From NCBI GenBank assembly GCA_964491015.1, contig CAZBEY010000089.1, positions 1 through 6,741 on the forward strand: DNA of 6,741 nt, read 5' to 3'. Below the pieces are notes generated by a model. The model had not been told where the DNA came from. It saw nothing but the letters and a program-made list of their open reading frames with translations, and made no database searches. The first letter of the stretch is position 1; every line of letters begins with the position of its first letter. Shown one piece after another: positions 1-4,102 of the stretch. Made by a program: the position numbers and the translations under genes. The stretch is from JADFRD01 sp964491015 (GTDB lineage Bacteria > Fidelibacterota > Marinisomatia > Marinisomatales > TCS55).

Positions 1-2
1 TA

Positions 3-776
3 ATACCGACCATTCTAAGTGGATTTGCGGGGATGATTATATTGCATCCATTAACTATGGTTATTTATTGGCTGGAATTTCATCCTGAAAACGCAGATCC
101 AGTTGTATTGTTTGAACTTGTAATTCAGCGGTTATTCAAATCTTTCATGATTGAAATGATACCAATGTCATTATTATTTTTTGTTACGGGTGGAGCCCTG
201 GGGTATATGATTATCTTGGTCAATTCCTCAATTTCCCATAAAAATAAGAAAATCAAGTATTTAACAGAGATTATTGGAAAAGATCTAACCAGTATTATCA
301 GCGAAGGGGAGGGGGAAATTCAGGAATTTAAATCTTCTATTAGGTGGAATACACAGAGTGAAAAAGTAGATAAAGAGATTGAGTTAGCTACCTTAAAAAC
401 GATTGCCGGCTTCATGAATAATAAAGGTGGGACCTTATTGATTGGCGTAAATGATAACGGCGAGGAATCGGGTTTATCAAATGATTATCAGACACTTAAA
501 AGGAAAAATCGTGATGGATTTGAGCAACATTTAATGACTTTAATTTCGTCAAAAATTGGAGCTGACCTGTGCCCACTCGTACATATATTATTTCATAAAT
601 ATCATGGTAAGGATGTCTGTCGTGTTATTACTGAGAATTCATCCCGACCAGTGTATGTAAAGGTAGATGGATCTGAAAAATATTATTTAAGAGCCGGAAA
701 CACAACCAGAAATCTATCCGTACACGAAGCCGTTGAACATATTTCTCAACATTGGTCTAAAAACAGTAGCACTTAA
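3..776 (+). CDS. Membrane-anchored AlbA_2 (Schlafen-type) domain protein, 5' partial
   Basis: The frame is open to the left edge, so the true start probably lies outside the window. The ATG at 33 is an internal candidate; the G-rich stretch before it abuts the codon and is not a well-spaced ribosome binding site. Numbered from that ATG, the N-terminal part has two hydrophobic segments (about -8 to 13 and 39-64). A lysine-rich linker follows, then an AlbA_2-type domain at about 96-226. Its hallmarks are EFK at 98-100, the block AGFMNNKGGTLLIGVNDNG at 125-143, and YYLRAGNTTRNLS near 217-229, followed by a helical tail. AlbA_2 domains are linked to nucleic-acid or nucleotide binding and are often annotated 'ATP-binding protein' or 'putative DNA binding'. 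The membrane anchor places this one at the inner face of the cytoplasmic membrane. The biological role is unknown. The gene ends 173 bases before the next one and shows no clear tie to the metal genes. Confidence 0.8.
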   Translation: MPTILSGFAGMIILHPLTMVIYWLEFHPENADPVVLFELVIQRLFKSFMIEMIPMSLLFFVTGGALGYMIILVNSSISHKNKKIKYLTEIIGKDLTSIISEGEGEIQEFKSSIRWNTQSEKVDKEIELATLKTIAGFMNNKGGTLLIGVNDNGEESGLSNDYQTLKRKNRDGFEQHLMTLISSKIGADLCPLVHILFHKYHGKDVCRVITENSSRPVYVKVDGSEKYYLRAGNTTRNLSVHEAVEHISQHWSKNSST

Positions 777-864
777 AACATACTAGTGTAAATTTGATAT
801 AGATTATGCATTTGATTCCTCCTTTAAATCCTGCCTTTCCCCTGATAGATGTACTTTCTTTACA

Positions 865-902
865 ATATCATTCATCATACCTGTTCAATAATCCAATGAT
901 AT
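865..902. repeat. Small inverted repeat in the spacer before the DUF2231 gene
   Basis: The spacer at 777-949 has no credible gene. It contains the perfect 8-base arms ATATCATT (865-872) and AATGATAT (895-902), separated by 22 bases, so the arm centres lie 30 bases apart, close to three helical turns. The right arm also overlaps the palindrome TGATATCA (897-904). The repeat sits about 50-85 bases upstream of the ATG at 950, where an operator for the DUF2231/AraC pair could lie. The arms are AT-rich and short, so chance is a real alternative. No T-run follows, so it does not look like a terminator. Confidence 0.3.
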
Positions 903-949
903 CAACAATATTAGGGAAGCGTAAGTAGAAAAATACACACGTTGAAGAA

Positions 950-2011
950 ATGATAAATTTACCTGATTATATACCCAATATTCATCCCCTCCTGGTACAT
1001 TTCCCCATTGTCATATTTTTCGTGACTGTTCTATTACATGTGTGGAAAATTATATTCGCTCAGAAAGATAACCATAATAGGTTGGTAGTAAGCGGCTACG
1101 TCTTGACCAGCATTGCCTTGGTGTTTACCTATTTATCGGGTAGAAATGCTGTTGACCATGTTCCCATACCTGATGATGCTCTGTCAGCAGTATCTGACCA
1201 TGCTGATAAAGCGCTTTTTCTGATGGTGTATGGGCTCATTCTTGCCGGAGTTGCCGGATTCCTCTATTATCAAAAATGGAACCGAAAAAAAATCGTAGAC
1301 AGATTACTGGCTATACTCGGAATCGGTGGACTTATCCTGCTAGTCCTAACGGCCGATGCCGGCGGCAGATTGGTTTTTGGTTATGGGGTTGGCGTAAATG
1401 CAGTTTATGTTACCCACAAAAGTGAAACCAAGGGTGAATCCGACTCCAAACGACACGAACTTAAATTGGAAAATGATGGCTCATGGGATTGGAAATCAGG
1501 AGGAATGGGCTCCGAGAGCATTTTGGATATTTCGAAATGGTTAATAGGAAATCAAAAAAGTGTTTCTTTCCAACTGGATTCAAATGGGAAAACAAAAATG
1601 ATGATTGGTTCAACACCGAAGGAATTGTTATTTACGTTCGGACCGCCGCTTGACCATGTAAAAGCGAACATCAATATTGATTTGTCAGAATTTGATGGTG
1701 AATTCAGATTGATTCATCATTTAAAATCTAAGGATACCTACGATTATTTATCGGTGGCAGGGGAAACAATTTCTATGGGCAGAAACGTCGATAGTAAACT
1801 TAATACGTTTGAATCAGGGAAAATCCAATCAAAAATTTCGTCACTTTCTGTGGTTGGAGACGGGAGGCACTATCGAGGGTACGTGAATGAAAAAGTGGTG
1901 GTGCATGCCCATCAAGCACCCCTTAACTCAGGTAAAACCGGGATTTATATTAATGGAAACGGAACAATCATCATTAATGCTATTAGTGCAAAAAATTTGA
2001 AAAAGGGGTAG
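950..2011 (+). CDS. DUF2231-like membrane protein with LamG/DUF1080-like C-terminal domain
   Basis: This is a 353-residue protein in two parts. Residues 10-150 look like DUF2231: an IHPLLVHFP motif at 11-19 opens the first helix, and helices follow at about 13-36, 46-63, 87-107 and 118-134. The region ends in the typical AGGRLVFGYGVGV at 137-149. Histidines at 12, 17, 70 and 84 could be ligands, though no cofactor is established for the family as far as I know. Residues 165-350 are polar and beta-rich; the end (GDGRHYRGYVNEK at 303-315, then SGKTGIYINGNG) resembles LamG/DUF1080 sandwich domains and probably faces the periplasm. An in-frame stop at 926-928 and no other ATG in between fix the start at 950, although the ribosome binding site is poor. 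The AraC-type regulator begins 3 bases after the stop, so the two are almost certainly cotranscribed. The function is unknown; a membrane sensor or redox role linked to metal stress is inference from the neighbours. Confidence 0.75.
   Translation: MINLPDYIPNIHPLLVHFPIVIFFVTVLLHVWKIIFAQKDNHNRLVVSGYVLTSIALVFTYLSGRNAVDHVPIPDDALSAVSDHADKALFLMVYGLILAGVAGFLYYQKWNRKKIVDRLLAILGIGGLILLVLTADAGGRLVFGYGVGVNAVYVTHKSETKGESDSKRHELKLENDGSWDWKSGGMGSESILDISKWLIGNQKSVSFQLDSNGKTKMMIGSTPKELLFTFGPPLDHVKANINIDLSEFDGEFRLIHHLKSKDTYDYLSVAGETISMGRNVDSKLNTFESGKIQSKISSLSVVGDGRHYRGYVNEKVVVHAHQAPLNSGKTGIYINGNGTIIINAISAKNLKKG
2001..2008 (+). promoter_or_regulatory. Ribosome binding site of the AraC-type regulator
   Basis: The purine run AAAAGGGG lies inside the last codons of the DUF2231-like gene, 6 bases before the ATG at 2015. 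It is one of the clearer ribosome binding sites in the window. It supports ATG 2015 as the start and suggests translation of the regulator is coupled to the upstream gene. Confidence 0.6.
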
Positions 2012-2014
2012 AGT

Positions 2015-2599
2015 ATGGCCCAGAATATTTACGTAAAAAATATGGTCTGCGATCGATGCATTCGAGTGGTAAAAGAAGAATTTGAGAAAATCGGATTAGA
2101 AGTGGAAGATATTAAACTAGGCAATGTTACTATTGGTAATCCGGAAGCAATAAAAGATATCAGTGTCATTGAAAAAATGTTAATTGAAAATGGATTTGAA
2201 ATGATGGTGGATTCCAAAGCCCAAACGATTGAAAAGATCAAGACAGAAATAATCAAGCTGATACAGAGCGATGAACTGGAAAAATTAAATATCAATATTT
2301 CAGATTATATTTCTGAAAAAGTTGGGAGAGATTATCCTTATTTGAGTCATTTATTTTCCTCTGTGGAGAGTATCACCATCGAAAAATATTTTATTCTGCA
2401 GCGTATCGAAAAAGTGAAGGAGCTATTGGTTTACAACGAACTTTCATTGACAGAAATAGCATACAGATTAGGCTATGGCAATGTTCAATATCTTTCCAAC
2501 CAATTCAAAAAAATAACCGGATTAACCCCCAGCCATTTTAAAGATTTAAAAAAGAAACATCGAAAAACACTTGATCATGTTGTTCAGCCAGAGCGTTAG
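2015..2599 (+). CDS. AraC-family regulator with MxCxxC metal-site-like N-terminus
   Basis: This 194-residue protein is a probable one-component transcription factor. The C-terminal part (about 95-180) is an AraC/XylS DNA-binding domain with two helix-turn-helix units. The second is classic: LTEIAYRLGYGNVQYLSNQF at 145-164, then KKITGLTPSHFK. The N-terminal 65 residues open with NIYVKNMVCDRC, giving Met10-x-Cys12-x-x-Cys15. This is the copper-binding pattern of HMA domains, on a short fold of about that size (strand, Cys loop, helix, strand). It is not the sugar-binding cupin of classical AraC. A helical stretch at 66-95 links the parts. The layout suggests metal or thiol sensing directly coupled to DNA binding; that is inference, supported by the copper ATPase 1.5 kb downstream. 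The gene starts 3 bases after the DUF2231-like gene and ends 41 bases before nqrD, so it could control itself, its operon partner and the genes to the right. Confidence 0.85.
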   Translation: MAQNIYVKNMVCDRCIRVVKEEFEKIGLEVEDIKLGNVTIGNPEAIKDISVIEKMLIENGFEMMVDSKAQTIEKIKTEIIKLIQSDELEKLNINISDYISEKVGRDYPYLSHLFSSVESITIEKYFILQRIEKVKELLVYNELSLTEIAYRLGYGNVQYLSNQFKKITGLTPSHFKDLKKKHRKTLDHVVQPER

Positions 2600-2640
2600 A
2601 AACAATCGTTATTCTTCTCATTAAAATTATTTGATATTGA

Positions 2641-3276
2641 ATGAATATTTTAAAATTAGAAAATTATAAAATCTTCTCAGAACCCATATTCAAAAAGAAT
2701 CCCCTTACTTTTTTAGTTATGGGCTATTGCTCGGCATTGGCAGTGACAGTCAAAATGGAGACGGCTATTGTTATGACACTAACCGTCGCGTTTGTTTTAT
2801 CAATATCCAGTACAATTATTTCCTCAATACGCAAATTAATTCCACAAAAAGTACGCATTATCATCCAACTGTCGATTATTTCTTCACTTGTGATAATTGC
2901 AGATCAGATATTGAAGGCATATGTATATGATATCAGCAAACAATTATCGGTTTTTGTTGCTTTAATTATTACCAATTGTATTGTGATGGGTCGGACAGAA
3001 GGTTATGCCATGAATAATCCTCCACCAAAAGCATTTTTGGACGGATTAGGAAACGCTTTGGGATACGGAGTGGCGTTGGTAGCTGTTGCATTTTTCAGAG
3101 AATTCCTTGGGAGTGGTTCAGTATACGGTATTCAACTGATTCCCCAGTGGTTTTATGATGCGGGATACAAGGATGCAGGACTTATGATCCTTTCACCGGG
3201 AGCATTTGTTATCATCGGCCTGTTGGTCTGGTTACAAAATTCAATTATGATTCATCGAGGTTCCGGTAATAGGTGA
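2641..3276 (+). CDS. nqrD: Na+-translocating NADH:quinone reductase subunit D
   Basis: This 211-residue protein has six predicted membrane helices and the normal length for NqrD. NqrD and NqrE form an inverted-topology pair in the membrane core of Na+-NQR, holding an iron-sulfur centre that passes electrons from NqrF towards the NqrC and NqrB flavins. The two ligand cysteines are present: Cys30 in MGYCSALAV and Cys113 in ITNCIVMGR, matching Cys29 and Cys112 of the Vibrio protein. The stretch ISKQLSVFVALIITN at 98-112 is close to NqrD, which argues against the related RnfE. The HRGSGNR tail is cytosolic or periplasmic and ordinary. The start at 2641 has no good ribosome binding site, but the N-terminus aligns well with the family. 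Unusually, the gene before it is the AraC-type regulator and not nqrC; nqrE follows after 44 bases. Confidence 0.92.
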   Translation: MNILKLENYKIFSEPIFKKNPLTFLVMGYCSALAVTVKMETAIVMTLTVAFVLSISSTIISSIRKLIPQKVRIIIQLSIISSLVIIADQILKAYVYDISKQLSVFVALIITNCIVMGRTEGYAMNNPPPKAFLDGLGNALGYGVALVAVAFFREFLGSGSVYGIQLIPQWFYDAGYKDAGLMILSPGAFVIIGLLVWLQNSIMIHRGSGNR

Positions 3277-3320
3277 TTCCATAGTCAAAAAAAATTTAAC
3301 CACAAGACGAAGAGATTAGA

Positions 3321-3599
3321 ATGCTCGAGCATTATTTAAGTTTAGTGATTAAAGCCATNNNNNNNNNNNNNNNNNNNNNNNNNNNNNNNNNNNNNNNNNN
3401 NNNNNNNNNNNNNNNNNNNNNNNNNNNNNNNNNNNNNNNNNNNNNNNNNNNNNNNNNNGCCATAACAGCCATGGCTGCGATGCGGTATCGATTACGATAT
3501 TCAAATATTCCTGAATCATTAAGAGGGCTGGGCGCCACCATGATTTTAACCGGATTGCTCGCAATGTCATTTATGGCATTTTCTGGTATTGATTTATAA
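3321..3599 (+). CDS. nqrE: Na+-translocating NADH:quinone reductase subunit E, interrupted by assembly gap
   Basis: Only the two ends are visible. The first 12 residues, MLEHYLSLVIKA, match the NqrE N-terminus, and the last 46, containing SNIPESLRGLGATMILTGL and ending FMAFSGIDL, match the NqrE C-terminus. Between them lie 100 N. NqrE is normally close to 200 residues, and by comparison with the 198-residue Vibrio protein about 141 codons (about 420 bases) should lie in the gap. The apparent 92-residue length is therefore an artefact, not a deletion. The two cysteines that share the iron-sulfur site with NqrD fall in the hidden part. The ends agreeing on one gene supports the scaffold join. 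A purine-rich stretch (GACGAAGAGATTAGA) precedes the ATG. In a normal operon nqrF would follow at once; here a non-coding spacer and a GDT1 gene follow. Confidence 0.88.
   Translation: MLEHYLSLVIKAXXXXXXXXXXXXXXXXXXXXXXXXXXXXXXXXXXAITAMAAMRYRLRYSNIPESLRGLGATMILTGLLAMSFMAFSGIDL
3359..3458. other. Assembly gap of 100 N inside nqrE
   Basis: Exactly 100 undetermined bases, the conventional placeholder for a scaffold gap of unknown length. The flanks keep the nqrE frame by coincidence: 100 and the expected length of about 421 both leave remainder 1 on division by three. All coordinates to the right are probably shifted by roughly 320 bases relative to the real chromosome. Confidence 0.97.
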
Positions 3600-3701
3600 C
3601 GGAAACTTTTGCGATAAATGTTATACATCTATTTAAATATTACATAACAAGGTTTAGATTTAGATATACGAAATTACTATCAGAATAAATTCAATTTGTT
3701 T

Positions 3702-3728
3702 TTGGACAGAAGTATTATGAAGCATAAT
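3702..3728 (+). promoter_or_regulatory. Weak candidate promoter upstream of the GDT1 gene
   Basis: The spacer at 3600-3796 is very AT-rich and contains no credible gene. TTGGAC at 3702-3707 followed after 15 bases by CATAAT at 3723-3728 is a sigma70-like pair with slightly short spacing. It would start transcription about 60 bases before the GDT1 ATG, allowing the GDT1 and P1B ATPase genes their own transcript. If the host is Bacteroidota this consensus would not apply, and AT-rich spacers give such matches by chance. Confidence 0.2.
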
Positions 3729-3781
3729 AAATATTTTCCACGGAATACCCATCAATAATTTTAGCAGGGATATAATCATTC

Positions 3782-3788
3782 AAAAGGA
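3782..3788 (+). promoter_or_regulatory. Ribosome binding site of the GDT1-family gene
   Basis: AAAAGGA lies 8 bases before the ATG at 3797, a normal spacing. It supports this ATG as the start of the short protein and argues that the 88-residue form is a real translated gene and not a fragment of a longer one. Confidence 0.6.
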
Positions 3789-3796
3789 ATAAAATC

Positions 3797-4063
3797 ATGA
3801 AAACAATTTGGTTGGTCTTCGGAGCAATTTTTATTGCTGAACTTGGAGATAAAACGCAGTTAGCTGTTTTAGCATTAAAATCAAAAGGATTGTCCGGAAC
3901 AGGAATCTTCATCGGATCTATGCTCGCCTTTGCTGTCCTCACTGGACTAGCTATATTTTTGGGAGAATGGCTGAATAGTAAAATTCCTACAGATGTGATT
4001 AGTAAAATTGCTGCTGTTGGATTTGTAATTATCGGTGTATTAATGTGGTTTGAAAAAATTTAG
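3797..4063 (+). CDS. Half-size GDT1/UPF0016 (TMEM165-like) cation transporter
   Basis: This 88-residue membrane protein has three hydrophobic helices (about 3-24, 36-56 and 67-84). The family signature E-x-G-D-K-T is present as ELGDKT at 15-20 in the first helix; in GDT1/TMEM165 proteins this acidic motif lines the cation path. Family members export Mn2+ or Ca2+, usually against protons. Eukaryotic and many bacterial members carry two copies of this three-helix unit, whereas this protein has one. It would have to work as a homodimer or with a second half-size partner encoded elsewhere; no second copy is in the window. The gene lies 39 bases before the P1B ATPase, on the same strand and probably the same transcript, which fits a metal-homeostasis role. 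The substrate cannot be read from the sequence; Mn2+ is the first guess from family knowledge. Confidence 0.87.
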   Translation: MKTIWLVFGAIFIAELGDKTQLAVLALKSKGLSGTGIFIGSMLAFAVLTGLAIFLGEWLNSKIPTDVISKIAAVGFVIIGVLMWFEKI

Positions 4064-4090
4064 TACGTTTATTTAATAATTGAGTGAAAT

Positions 4091-4096
4091 AAGGAA
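4091..4096 (+). promoter_or_regulatory. Ribosome binding site of the P1B ATPase gene
   Basis: AAGGAA lies 6 bases before the ATG at 4103. It selects this ATG over the one two codons later (4109), which would place the site 12 bases away. The first YHS motif (KDPVCGM) starts at residue 4, so no domain sequence is lost with this start. Confidence 0.55.
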
Positions 4097-4102
4097 AAAT
4101 TT

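Noticed and set aside
2029..2295. 88-residue - strand frame opposite the AraC-type regulator
   Set aside because: Ser/Ile-rich shadow of a well-supported coding frame, with no recognisable domain.
2641..3276. Assignment as RnfE/RsxE (Rnf complex) instead of NqrD
   Set aside because: The ISKQLSVFVALIITN stretch, the N-terminal pattern and the NqrE-like partner fit Nqr better than Rnf.
3321..3599. nqrE as a truncated or deleted pseudogene
   Set aside because: The shortness is explained by a 100-N placeholder; both visible ends are normal and in frame.
3332..3628. - strand frames running through the N gap
   Set aside because: They exist only because N codons are not counted as stops, and they oppose nqrE, whose two ends are recognisable.
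3620..3648. GTTAT...ATAAC inverted repeat after nqrE as a terminator
   Set aside because: Only 5 AT-rich base pairs in the stem with a long loop and no T-run; too weak to call.
3771..3776. Perfect TATAAT as a -10 box for the GDT1 gene
   Set aside because: It lies only 20 bases before the ATG, would start transcription inside the ribosome binding site, and has no -35 match at 16-18 bases.
3715..3942. 75-residue - strand frame across the spacer and the GDT1 gene start
   Set aside because: It overlaps the conserved ELGDKT-containing gene and has no recognisable features.
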